64,000 bases of DNA from Quatrionicoccus australiensis (GTDB taxonomy: Bacteria; Pseudomonadota; Gammaproteobacteria; Burkholderiales; Rhodocyclaceae), in NCBI RefSeq assembly GCF_020510525.1, contig NZ_CP075188.1:3720001-3784000 (forward strand), in the 5' to 3' direction. This document shows, one piece after another, positions 18,695 through 28,500 of the stretch (positions are counted from its first letter, which is position 1; each line of letters begins with the position of its first letter). Below the pieces are notes generated by a model, which had not been told where the DNA came from, searched no databases, and was given only the letters and a program-made list of their open reading frames with translations. A program made the position numbers and the translations under genes.

Positions 18695-20887
18695 TCAAGG
18701 CTTGCCGACGAAAAGGAAAATATTGGAGACCTTGCTCGTCGAGTAGCCGAAGCCCAGGTAGGCCGGGCCGAGCGGCGTTTGCCCGCCGAAGTAGAGGGCG
18801 AACGAGTTGAGCAGAGCATTGCTCTGCGTCTCGGTATAGCGCGTACCGACGTGCGCCGCCTCGATCGCGACACCGACCCGCATGTCGCCGCGCAGGCCGA
18901 GCGGCAGGCTGCCGACGATCTGTTCGGCGCGCAAGCCGGCGTAGATGACGTCATCGCCGAAAATCTGGTTCGGCGCATAGGCACTCAGATTGAGGAAGCC
19001 GCCCAGACGCGCCGCATCGAACGCGGGCAGACGGCCCTGCGGCGAACCGGTGTAATGCACACGGCCATTGAGCACGGTGCCGCCCAGTGCGTAGGCGGCA
19101 CTCAGGTCGACGTCGGCGCGCGCGTAGCCGGCGCTCGCCGAATCGAAATAACTGAGTTGCGCCGCCCAGCCGCGGGTCGGGAAATACATGCGGTCGAACT
19201 GGTCGAAATCGAGCGCCGCGCGCCAACCGCCGAAGCGCGACTCGGCCGAGCGCAGCGAGGGCGCCCCGATGTCGCGGTCGAAACGCCGCTTGTGCTCTTC
19301 CCAGCCCAGGCTGACCTGGCCGAGCAGACCGATATTGGCACCGATGGCCAGGCCGAGCAGGTTGTTGGTTTGCCGGTACTGCGCGATGCGCTGGTCGTCC
19401 TCGTAGATATTGAAGCTCGACTGCTCGACACTGCCCTTCGTCTCGAGGAAATAGCGCTGGCGCGCATCGAGCGGCTGGTGGAAATTGACTGCGAAACGGT
19501 CGGTCGAGCCGACGTCGCCGGTCACCAGCAGTTCGCCGCCCAGGGAATTCAGCCAGGTCTTGTGATAGCCGAGGCGCAGGCCGAAGGTCGAGCCCTGGCT
19601 GTTGTCGGCATTGAGATTGACGGCGAAGCGCAGGTAATCCGGCCCCCAGCTCTTTTCCACCGGCATGACACGCAGGATGTTGCGTTCATGCTGGGTCAGC
19701 ACCGTGTAGTCGACGCGCTCGTAGTAACCGTCGCCATACATGCGCAGCAGGTCGCGATTGATCTCGGCCGGGCGGATGGTCTGGCCCGGCTCAACATGCA
19801 GGTAACGCTGGACCATGGCCGGATTGACCCGGCCCAGGCCGACCACCTCGACCGCGTCGATACGCGGCGAGACGCGGCTGGCCACCTCGATGCCCTTCCA
19901 CCACGCGGCATAGGCCGGCGCGTCGAGCGCCAGGCGGGCCAGTTGCGGCGCCATGGCCTCGGCGGCGGCACGACCGCGATCGGCAATCTCGCCGTTGCTC
20001 GAGAAGTCGCCGGCAGTAAAGCCCTGCAGATCGGGCTTGATGTAGATGTCGCCGGGCTTCAGCGTGGCCAGCGAGCGGGTGACATTCTGTTCGGTCAGGA
20101 TATTGACCATCTGTGCCGAGACGGTGAGCAGCGAACCGACCTCCTCGGGCTTGAGCAGCGGCGAGCCGACATTGACCACGATCACCACATCGGCCTGGCA
20201 GCGCTCGCGCGCCTCGCCGATCGGCACGTTGTCGACCAGGCCGCCATCGACCAGCTTGCGACCGTTATAGTCGTGCGGCGCGAGCAGGCCGGGCACCGAC
20301 ATGCTCGCGCGCATCGCGCTGCTGAGCGGCCCGTCGCGAAAAACGACGCGCTCGCCGGTGCCGATGTCGGTGGCAATGATCGAGAGCGGCAGCGGCAGCT
20401 CTTCGATGCTGCGCTCGCCCTGGTTGGCGCGTACCAGTTGGTTGAAGAAGAGCTTGATCTTCTGGCCGGCAACGACACCGGCCGGATATTTGACCCCATC
20501 GGCCGTGACCCCGGACTCGGAACCGGGCAGGAAGTTGCGCGACACCTGCTTGTTGCGGTAACTCATCTCCGAATATTCCGGATTGTCGACAAACATGTCG
20601 TTCCAGTCCGCCCGCGCCAGGTTGTCGCGCATCACGCCGGGCGCCATGCCGGCCGCGTAGGAACCGGCAACCAGCGCGCCCATGCTGGTGCCGGCGACGC
20701 AGTCGACGGGCACGCGCAGTTTCTCCAGCACTTCGAGCACGCCGATATGCGCCGCACCGCGCGCTCCGCCGCCACCCAGCACCAGGCCGATACGCGGCCG
20801 GGGTGGCGCATCGGCCGCCTGGGCAAGGCTGGCCGCGGCAAGCAGGCAGAAGATCAGCGAACGGAGGAGGCGATGGCGGGCGGGCAT
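18695..20887 (-). CDS. patatin-like phospholipase with outer-membrane barrel (type Vd, PlpD-like)
   Basis: About 730 aa: signal peptide (LLRSLIFCLLAAASLAQA), then a patatin domain with oxyanion loop LVLGGGGARGAAHIGVLEVL, nucleophile elbow GTSMGA (GxSxG) and catalytic DGG in LVDGGLVDNVPIG. A POTRA-like segment follows (IDAVEVVGLGRVNPAMVQRYL), and then a C-terminal BamA/TamA-type 16-strand barrel from about residue 430. This is the layout of PlpD-type autotransporters, which secrete their own lipase domain through the barrel. The ATG at 20887 was chosen because it starts the signal peptide. It follows the ompA terminator and is close to comEA downstream. Confidence 0.92.
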   Translation of the reverse strand: MPARHRLLRSLIFCLLAAASLAQAADAPPRPRIGLVLGGGGARGAAHIGVLEVLEKLRVPVDCVAGTSMGALVAGSYAAGMAPGVMRDNLARADWNDMFVDNPEYSEMSYRNKQVSRNFLPGSESGVTADGVKYPAGVVAGQKIKLFFNQLVRANQGERSIEELPLPLSIIATDIGTGERVVFRDGPLSSAMRASMSVPGLLAPHDYNGRKLVDGGLVDNVPIGEARERCQADVVIVVNVGSPLLKPEEVGSLLTVSAQMVNILTEQNVTRSLATLKPGDIYIKPDLQGFTAGDFSSNGEIADRGRAAAEAMAPQLARLALDAPAYAAWWKGIEVASRVSPRIDAVEVVGLGRVNPAMVQRYLHVEPGQTIRPAEINRDLLRMYGDGYYERVDYTVLTQHERNILRVMPVEKSWGPDYLRFAVNLNADNSQGSTFGLRLGYHKTWLNSLGGELLVTGDVGSTDRFAVNFHQPLDARQRYFLETKGSVEQSSFNIYEDDQRIAQYRQTNNLLGLAIGANIGLLGQVSLGWEEHKRRFDRDIGAPSLRSAESRFGGWRAALDFDQFDRMYFPTRGWAAQLSYFDSASAGYARADVDLSAAYALGGTVLNGRVHYTGSPQGRLPAFDAARLGGFLNLSAYAPNQIFGDDVIYAGLRAEQIVGSLPLGLRGDMRVGVAIEAAHVGTRYTETQSNALLNSFALYFGGQTPLGPAYLGFGYSTSKVSNIFLFVGKP

Positions 20888-20909
20888 GCGAGGAAATCCA
20901 TGGTCATAA

Positions 20910-20934
20910 AAAAGCCCCGCGGCGCGGGGCTTTT
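20910..20934 (-). terminator. Rho-independent terminator behind the OmpA-family gene
   Basis: The stem GCCCCGC (20914-20920) pairs with GCGGGGC (20924-20930) across a GGC loop. It is flanked by A-runs on the left and TTTT on the right, so it could act in both directions. It lies 18 bases past the OmpA-family stop and 23 bases before the patatin gene's start, separating the two left-pointing genes. Confidence 0.85.
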
Positions 20935-20951
20935 GTTGAAGCGTCGGCAGA

Positions 20952-21614
20952 TTACTTGGTGCCGATGACTTCGATGTCAACGCGACGATCCGGCTGCAGG
21001 CAGTCGATCAGGGCCTTGGTCTTGGCATTGCCCTTGCACTTGTCGCCGGTGACCGGTTGCTTTTCGCCCTTGCCTTCGGTGTAAACACGGTTGGCTTCGA
21101 TACCCTTGGCAACCAGGTATTCCTTGACGGCAGCAGCGCGCTTTTCCGACAGCTTCTGGTTGTAGGCGTCACCACCGATACGGTCGGTGTGGCCAACGGC
21201 CAGGATCACTTCGAGCTTGATGGCCTTGGACTTGGCAACGACGTCGTCGAGCTTGGCCTTGCCTTCGGGGCGCAGGACAGCCTTGTTGAAGTCGAACAGG
21301 GCGTCGGCAGCGACGGTGATCTTTTCGCCGGACGGCTTCACACCGGCAACAGCCGGAGCAGCAGCGGCGGTCTTGGCGGCCGGGGCGGCACAGGCTTCAG
21401 CCGGCAGCAGGTCCTTGTCGCATTCGCAACCGGCCTTGTCCTTGGCGGCAGCAGCCGGGGTCCAGTAGCCATCACGCCAGCACAGGCCGAAACCGCTCTT
21501 GACGACGGTGTCGCGTTGGTCGATGGCGTAAACGCGTTCCTGGGCAACGGCAGAGAAGCCGATACCGGCGAGCAGGGCGAAAACGAGTGAATTCTTGGCG
21601 ATGTTCTTGATCAT
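20952..21614 (-). CDS. OmpA-family outer-membrane/peptidoglycan-binding protein
   Basis: The 220-aa protein starts with a signal peptide (MIKNIAKNSLVFALLAGIGFSAVAQ). After a short Cys-containing, Ala-rich spacer comes a C-terminal OmpA domain: FDFNKAVLRPEGKAKLDDVV, ILAVGHTDRIGGDAYNQKLSEKRAAAVKEYLV, and the closing PDRRVDIEVIGTK. There is no eight-stranded barrel, so it is of the short betaproteobacterial type that anchors the envelope to peptidoglycan. The ATG at 21614 follows GGGATAATCTT. The upstream gap to the recombinase-like gene (21615-21783) must hold both divergent promoters. Confidence 0.93.
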   Translation of the reverse strand: MIKNIAKNSLVFALLAGIGFSAVAQERVYAIDQRDTVVKSGFGLCWRDGYWTPAAAAKDKAGCECDKDLLPAEACAAPAAKTAAAAPAVAGVKPSGEKITVAADALFDFNKAVLRPEGKAKLDDVVAKSKAIKLEVILAVGHTDRIGGDAYNQKLSEKRAAAVKEYLVAKGIEANRVYTEGKGEKQPVTGDKCKGNAKTKALIDCLQPDRRVDIEVIGTK

Positions 21615-21783
21615 AAGATTATCCCGGTGAGTAAATATAGACGGCGTATTGTAAGCCGAAATGACCACGCTTCATGACGCTTTGTTAGCGCTTGAGCGCG
21701 GTAACGCGCCGTTACCCCCTTTTTCGGTCGGTCCGCTAAGATCGGGGCTACTCATCCCGCACAAGAATGGAAATCCGCGCCCG

Positions 21784-23859
21784 ATGGCAGCACTAAGCAA
21801 ACTTTTCCGCGGCCTGTTCGCCCCCCGGCAGGATCCCGATGTCGCACTCGAACGCGCCCTCGTCGCCTTTCTTGACCCCGCGGCCGAGCCGCTCGAACTG
21901 GTGCGTCGCCTGGTCGCCAGCCTGCGCCCGCAAGGGCGCGGCGATAGCGGCGATAGCGGCCATGTCGAACGCCACGCACGCCTGCTGCAACGCCTGGAAG
22001 ACGACGCCGAACTGCGCGCCGCGGTGATCGGCCATCTCGTGCATTTCGTCGCCAGCCGCCGGCTGATGACCTTTTTCACTGACAGCGGCATCCTGCCCGG
22101 CACCGGCTTTTTCTCGGAATGGTGGCGCATCCTCGGCAACCGCATCCTGCCGGAAGTGCCCGACGAGCGCCGCCTCAAGGATTGCCTGCACATCATCTAC
22201 GAACGCAGCGACGACTGGCGCTGGCTGGAGCAGATCCCGCCCGAACTCGGCGAGCGTTTCTGGGCGCTGCTCGCGCCCTCGCGCGAATTGCGCCGCGTCG
22301 ACTGGCGCGCCATCCAGGAACAGATGCTCGATGCCGTGCTGCTGCTCGCCCACCGGGTCAGCGGTCTCGGCGTCGAGAGCGAACTGATGCGCGCCTCGCC
22401 CGGCTTCGACGACGACCGGCCGCGCTTCATTGCCCTCTCGGCGGAGGCGCTCGATTTCGCCAACGGCCTGCGTGCCGCGCTCGACGATCCGGAGCAGCCG
22501 GGCGACGACGGCAGCCAGTTGCTGGTCATCGCCGACCAGTGCCTGGACACCCTGCAGCGCATCCGCAAGCGCGCCCTGACCGTCGGCACCAGCCTGCACC
22601 TGACCTACATCCTGACGCGCAGCGAGCAGAGCCTGCGCCGCCTGCACGAGCTGGTCGCCATTTTGACCGCCGCCGGCACGTCGACCGGTCGCCATGCCGC
22701 GTTCGATGCCTGGGCCGAATTCGCCGGCGCGGCGCTGCTCGCCGAGAACCGGCGCAACAGCCTGCGCTATTACCTGAGCCAGTTGTCCAGCCTGCTCGCC
22801 GTGCGCATCACCGAAAACGCCGCGCATTCCGGCGAACACTACATCTGCGAGACGAATGCCGACTACGGCGCCATGTGGCGCTCGGCAGCCGGCGCCGGCG
22901 TGCTGATCGGCGGCATGGCGCTGCTCAAGATCTTCACCGCCGGGCTGCACGCACCGCTCTTCGTCGAGGCCTTCCTGTTCAGCATGATCTACGGCCTCGG
23001 TTTCGTCGTCATCTTCCTGCTCGGCATGACCGTCGCCACCAAGCAGCCGGCGATGACGGCGCAAACGCTGGCCGGCCTGCTCGGCGATCTCAAGCCGAAC
23101 CGCAGCGCCGATCTCGAACGCATGGTCGATGTCGTCGCCGCGGTCAGCCGCAGCCAGCTGGCGGCAATCGCCGGCAATGTCATGGTCGCGCTGCCGGTCG
23201 CCATCGCACTGGGCGCCGGACTCGGCGCGCTGTTCGGTACCCCGGTGATCAGCACGGAAAAGGGCGCCCACCTGCTGGGCGATCTCGATCTTCTGAGCTG
23301 GGCCCTGCCGCACGCGGCGATTGCCGGCTTCTACCTGTTCCTGTCCGGCCTGATTACCGGCTATTTCGACAACCAGGCAGCCTATGCCGACGTCGGCCAG
23401 CGCATCGCCCGCCTGCGCTGGCTCAAGCACCTCGCCGGCGAGGCGCGCGCGGCGCGCGTCGGCAGCTATATCCAGGAACACCTCGGCGGCATCATGGGGA
23501 ATTTCCTGTTCGGCTGCATGCTCGGCTCGACCGGCGTCATCGGCACCATCCTCGGCCTGCCGCTCGACATCCGCCACATCGCCTTTTCGTCGGCCAATCT
23601 CGGCTACGCGCTGGTCGGCTTCCAGTTCGAACTGCCCTTGCAGGCGGTGTTCTGGGCGGCGCTCGGCATTGCCGCAATCGGCCTGACCAATCTCGCGGTC
23701 AGCTTCGCGCTGGCGCTGCGCACGGCGCTCGGTGCCCGCCGCATCCAGTTCGGCCACTGGGGCCTGCTGCTGCGCGCCATCGGCCGCCGCTTCCGGCGCC
23801 AGCCACGCAGTTTCCTGCTGCCGCCACGGCCAGCGGTCGACACCGCGCCAGGCGGGTAA
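21784..23859 (+). CDS. COG4389 'site-specific recombinase' membrane protein
   Basis: About 691 aa, matching the betaproteobacterial family annotated as site-specific recombinase (COG4389). Despite the name I see no tyrosine or serine recombinase motif. The C-terminal half has several membrane helices (GVLIGGMALLKIFTAGL, AFLFSMIYGLGFVVIFLLGM, LPVAIALGAGLGALFG, and others to about residue 670), so an integral membrane protein is more likely. The start is uncertain: the ATG at 21784 begins MAALSKLFRGLF; an in-frame ATG at 21661 would add 41 residues of poor character. It ends 9 bp before tamA. Confidence 0.8.
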   Translation: MAALSKLFRGLFAPRQDPDVALERALVAFLDPAAEPLELVRRLVASLRPQGRGDSGDSGHVERHARLLQRLEDDAELRAAVIGHLVHFVASRRLMTFFTDSGILPGTGFFSEWWRILGNRILPEVPDERRLKDCLHIIYERSDDWRWLEQIPPELGERFWALLAPSRELRRVDWRAIQEQMLDAVLLLAHRVSGLGVESELMRASPGFDDDRPRFIALSAEALDFANGLRAALDDPEQPGDDGSQLLVIADQCLDTLQRIRKRALTVGTSLHLTYILTRSEQSLRRLHELVAILTAAGTSTGRHAAFDAWAEFAGAALLAENRRNSLRYYLSQLSSLLAVRITENAAHSGEHYICETNADYGAMWRSAAGAGVLIGGMALLKIFTAGLHAPLFVEAFLFSMIYGLGFVVIFLLGMTVATKQPAMTAQTLAGLLGDLKPNRSADLERMVDVVAAVSRSQLAAIAGNVMVALPVAIALGAGLGALFGTPVISTEKGAHLLGDLDLLSWALPHAAIAGFYLFLSGLITGYFDNQAAYADVGQRIARLRWLKHLAGEARAARVGSYIQEHLGGIMGNFLFGCMLGSTGVIGTILGLPLDIRHIAFSSANLGYALVGFQFELPLQAVFWAALGIAAIGLTNLAVSFALALRTALGARRIQFGHWGLLLRAIGRRFRRQPRSFLLPPRPAVDTAPGG

Positions 23860-23868
23860 ACTCGCGGC

Positions 23869-25554
23869 GTGCCGATTCCGAATTTCCGTCGCCTGCTGCC
23901 GCCGCTCCTGCTCGCCCTTGCCCTGCCGGCCGGGGCGAACGAGCTTGTGCTGCAGGCGCCGGCCGACATCGAGCGCCTGCTCCGCCCGTGGTTGCCGGAA
24001 GAAGCCGGCAGCAGCCTGAAACTGCAGGGCCAGCTCGGCGAGATTCTCGCCACCGAAGGCTATTTCTCGCCGCAATTCGAATTCAGCGAGAGCGACAATG
24101 AATTGCGCCTGCAGCTCGATCCCGGCCCGCGCACGACCATCAGCGAAGTCGCCCTGACGGTCGACGGCCCGGTCGAGGCCAAAACCGTCGCTGCCCTGCG
24201 CGCCGACTGGCGCCTGCCGGTCGGCCAGCCTTTCCGCCAGGAAGACTGGAACGAGGCCAAGCAGCAGGCGCTGGCCGAACTGCTCGCGGTCGAGCATGCC
24301 GACGCCAAACTGCTCGACAGCCAGGCCGACATCGATGCCGAAAGCCACCAGGCGCAGCTGCGCGCCCATTACGACGCCGGGCCGCGCTACCGTTTCGGCG
24401 CCTTGCGCGTTGAGGGGCTGCAGCGCTACACGCCGGAACTGGTCGAGCGCTACAACCGCAGCGTGCGCGCCGGCCAGCCCTACCGCGAAGCGCAGTTGAA
24501 CGCCTTGCAGACAACGCTGCTCGCGACGCCCTATTTCGCCTCGGTGCAGGCGACGCTGGACACTGCCGGCGCCAGCGTCAGCGACGGCATCGCCACCGCG
24601 CCGGTCGTCATCCGCGTGCGCGAGCGGGCGCCGCACCGCGTCGCCTTCGGTGCCGGTATCAGCTCCAACACCGGCGCCCGCGTCGAAGCCAATTACCACA
24701 CGCCGGACGCCTTCAACCGCGCCTGGGAATTCGACAGCGGCCTGCGCCTAGAACAGAAGAAGCAGACCGCCTATGCCGACATCTTCCTGCCGCCGAGCGA
24801 GCGCCAGCACCGCAACAGCTTCGGGCTGATGCTGGAAAACACCGACATCCAGAGCCTGCGCACCAGCCGCTACGCCTTCGGCGCGCAGGACGTGCAGCAG
24901 CGCGGCCGTCTCGAACAACGCAGCTCGCTGAGCTGGCAGACGGAAAGACGCGAGCCGGCCGGCGCCACGGCCAGCACCAGCCAGGCACTGGTGCCCAACG
25001 TGATGTGGACCTGGCGCCGCGTCGACAGCGTGCTCGACCCGCATGACGGCCTCGTCCTCCAGGGCCAGGTCGGCGGCGGCGCCAAGGCGGCGCTCTCCGA
25101 CCGCAACTTCGTCCGCCTGCACGGGCGCTACCAGCAGTTCATCCCGCTCGGCCGGCAGGACACGCTGACCCTGCGCGGCGAAGTCGGCTACACCGTCGCC
25201 GACTCGCGCCAGGGCATCCCGCAGGATTACCTGTTCCGCACCGGCGGCACCGGCTCGGTGCGCGGCTACGCCTACCAGAGCCTGGGCATCCGCGAGGGCA
25301 ACGCCGTGGTCGGCGGCCGCTACCTCGCCATCGCCAGCGCTGAAGTCACGCACTGGCTCAACGACAGCTGGGGCATTGCCGCCTTCGTCGATGCCGGCGA
25401 TGCGGTCGACAGTCTGGAAAACCTGAAAATGGCCGTCGGCTACGGCCTCGGCGCGCGCTGGCGCAGCCCGGCCGGTCCGATCGGCGCCGACCTTGCCTAC
25501 GGCGAACGCACCGGCAGCGTGCAACTGCATTTCTCGCTGGCCATCCCGTTCTGA
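23869..25554 (+). CDS. tamA: TamA, outer-membrane translocation/assembly module
   Basis: Omp85-family barrel that with TamB spans the envelope and helps assemble outer-membrane proteins or move lipids. The 561-aa protein starts at GTG with a signal peptide (RRLLPPLLLALALPAGANE). It has three POTRA-like regions up to about residue 240 and a C-terminal 16-strand barrel with the Omp85 signature FRTGGTGSVRGYAYQSLG. The length is typical. It is followed by tamB after one base, a classic tamAB pair. Confidence 0.93.
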   Translation: MPIPNFRRLLPPLLLALALPAGANELVLQAPADIERLLRPWLPEEAGSSLKLQGQLGEILATEGYFSPQFEFSESDNELRLQLDPGPRTTISEVALTVDGPVEAKTVAALRADWRLPVGQPFRQEDWNEAKQQALAELLAVEHADAKLLDSQADIDAESHQAQLRAHYDAGPRYRFGALRVEGLQRYTPELVERYNRSVRAGQPYREAQLNALQTTLLATPYFASVQATLDTAGASVSDGIATAPVVIRVRERAPHRVAFGAGISSNTGARVEANYHTPDAFNRAWEFDSGLRLEQKKQTAYADIFLPPSERQHRNSFGLMLENTDIQSLRTSRYAFGAQDVQQRGRLEQRSSLSWQTERREPAGATASTSQALVPNVMWTWRRVDSVLDPHDGLVLQGQVGGGAKAALSDRNFVRLHGRYQQFIPLGRQDTLTLRGEVGYTVADSRQGIPQDYLFRTGGTGSVRGYAYQSLGIREGNAVVGGRYLAIASAEVTHWLNDSWGIAAFVDAGDAVDSLENLKMAVGYGLGARWRSPAGPIGADLAYGERTGSVQLHFSLAIPF

Positions 25555-25555
25555 C

Positions 25556-28500
25556 ATGATGCTGCTGCCCAAATCCCGCAAGCTGATCGCCACCCTCGCC
25601 ACGTTGGGTGCACTGTGCGGCGGCGCGGCCTGGCTGACCGGCAGCGAAAGCGGCCTGCAGACGCTGAGCGAACTGGCAAGCGACGCCAGCGGCGGTCAAT
25701 TGCACATCGAACAGGCCAGCGGCCGCCTGCTCGGCCCGCTCACGCTAGCCCAGGTGCGCTGGAGCAGCCCCGACCTGCAAGTCGACATCGACGGCCTGCA
25801 CCTGGACTGGTCGCCGGCCGAGTTGCTGCACGGCCATCTGCGGATCGGCGAATTGCGCATCGAACGCCTGCACATCACCAGCGCCGCGAGCAGCACGCCG
25901 CCGACGCTGCCGACCGACCTCAGCCTGCCGCTATCGGTCGACCTCGAAAAAACAGCGATTTCCCGCCTCGAATACGGCAACCTGCTGTTGGTGCGCGACC
26001 TTGCCGGGCACCTGCACAGCGACGGACGCAAGCACGCCCTCGACGACCTGTGCGCCACGCTCGGCGACGCGACCCTGAGCGGCCACGCCCGGCTCGCCGG
26101 CACAGCGCCCTTCGCGCTCGAAGCCAGCGCCGCGATCACCGGCCAGCTCGACAAACACGCCCTGGCGCTCAGCCTGCAAGCAAGCGGTCAATTGGAAAAA
26201 ATCGCCCTCGCCGCCGTTGCCGAAAGCGGCATCAGCGGCCGTGCCGACGCCGTGCTGACGCCCTTCGCCAAAACCGCCTTCGCCAGCGCCCAAATCGCCA
26301 TCGACGACTTCGACCCGGCCGCCTGGCAGGCCGGCGCGCCGAGCGCCCGCTTTGCCCTGCGCGCCGATCTCAAGCCGGACGCGGCCGGCATTGGCGGCCG
26401 CTTCTCGCTCGCCAACCGCATTCCCGGCCCGCTCGACCGGCAGCGCCTGCCGCTCGAACGGCTAGCCGGTCGACTCGTCTGGCAGGACGAAATTGCCCGC
26501 CTCGACGCCCTGCACGCGACGCTGCCCGGCCAGGGCGAGTTGAACGGCAGCGGCCGCTGGCAGGCCGGCACCTTGCACCTCGAGTTGCAGGCGAGCCGCC
26601 TCGACGCGGCGCAACTGGTCGCCGCCCTGCGGGCTACGCAACTGAACGGCCCGATTTCAGCCAATCTCGACGCCAACCGGCAAAGCCTGCAGCTCGACCT
26701 CAAGGACACGCGCTTCGCGCTGCGCGCCACGGCCAGCCAGGCGGCCGGCGAAATCGACCTGGCCAGCCTCGAACTGAGCAGCGGCCCGGCCCGCCTCAAG
26801 GCACGCGGCAAGCTGGCGCTGGGCAAGGACATGGCCTTCGGCGGCGATGGCGAACTTGAACAGTTCGACCCGAGCCGCTTCGCGCAAGTCACGCCGGCGC
26901 GCATCAACGCGCGCTTTGCGGCGAGCGGCAAGCTGCAGCCGCGGCCGCAGGTGGACGGCCATTTCGAACTCCGGGATTCACTGTGGGCCGGCCAGCCGCT
27001 GACCGGCCAGGGCCAGCTGAAAATAGACTGGCCGCAGATACCGCTGGCGGAAATTCACCTCCAGGCCGGCGTCAACCGTCTGGACACGCATGGCGCCTTC
27101 GGTCGCCCCGGCGACCGTCTGCAGGTCGAACTCGACGCGCCGCAACTCGCCCCCTACGGCATCGACGGCGGCGCCAGCGGCCACTTCGAACTGGCCGGCA
27201 CGCCACAGCAACTGCAACTCGCCGCCCGCCTGCAAGCCGCCCGCCTCGGCCTGCCCGGCCGCGTCCGGGTCAGCGGTCTCAAACTCGATGCCACGGCCGG
27301 CGGCACCGCCAATGTCCCGCTCAAGCTCGACCTCGCCGCCGCCACGCTGGAAACGCCGGAGCGCCCCGCCCTGCTCCGCCAGTTGCGCCTCCAGATCAAC
27401 GGCAACCGGCTGGCGCACCGCCTGAGCGCCAGCGCCGACCTCGCCGGCAAGAACCACCTGCTGCTCGAACTCGCCGGCGGCCTGCCCGAAACCAAAGACG
27501 CCCTGACCTGGCGCGGCCAGCTCGAACAGGCCAGCGTGCTCGCCGCCGACCCGGCGCGCAATGTCCGCCTCGTCGCACCGGCGCCGCTGCAACTCGCTGC
27601 CGAGCGCTGGCATCTCGGCCCGGCCAGGCTGGCCGGCGAACCGCTCGACTGGCAGGCGACACTGGACGTCGGCGCCGATCAGAAACAACTGGCCGCCAGC
27701 CTGCAGGCGCGCGGCTCGCGCGTCGGCCGGATCGACGCCCAATTGAACGCCGGCATGCAGGGCGCCTGGGCGCTCAACCGGCAGGCCGCCTGGCAGGGCA
27801 AACTGAACAGCGAAATCGCCGACCTCGCCTGGCTGGGTGAACTGATCGGCGAGCAATGGCGCACCGCCGGGCGCTTCAACGGCGAACTCAAGCTCGCCGG
27901 CACGCCCGACAAACCCGTCGCCAGCGGCCGTTTCCGCGGCAGCGAGCTGGCCCTGCGCCTGCCCGAACAAGGCCTCAACCTGAATCGCGGCGAGCTGGCC
28001 GTCGATCTCGACAACAACCTGCTGCGCGTCGGCAAGCTCGGCTTCGACAGCGTGCTGCAGGCAGCACCGCGCGCCCTGCAACTCTCCGGGCGCGGCGACC
28101 TGGCGGCGCTGACCGCGAAACCCGGCCGCCTCGAAATCACCGGCGAAATGCAGGTCGACCGTCCGGCCGGCGCCGAGCACGCCTTCCTCGACGTGCATCT
28201 CGACCGCCTCGGCGCCTGGCAGTTGCCCGACCAGTGGGTCAGCGTTTCCGGCAGCGGCCGCCTGAGCTGGCAGGACGGCACGCTGGGTGCCAAAGGCAAG
28301 CTCGCGGTCGACGCCGGCTACTGGCAACTGGCACGCAGCGGCGCGCCGCGCCTCTCCGACGATGTCGTCGTGCGCCGTGCCGGCCAGGAAAAAGCCAACA
28401 CCAGCCTGCGCCCAAAACTCGATCTCGATGTCAGCACCGAGCTCGGCGACAACTTCCTGTTCTCCGGCGCCGGCCTCAACACGCGGCTGTCCGGCGACAT

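Noticed and set aside
18779..20968. Long frame antisense to the patatin gene
   Set aside because: Shadow frame; the patatin strand has catalytic motifs, a signal peptide and a barrel.
21784..23859. Integrase for the island, because of the 'site-specific recombinase' family name
   Set aside because: No catalytic recombinase motif and many membrane helices; the family is part of the conserved chromosome and lies next to tamAB.
21793..24699. 968-codon frame antisense to the recombinase-like gene and tamA
   Set aside because: Crosses two well-supported genes on the other strand and lacks recognisable domains.
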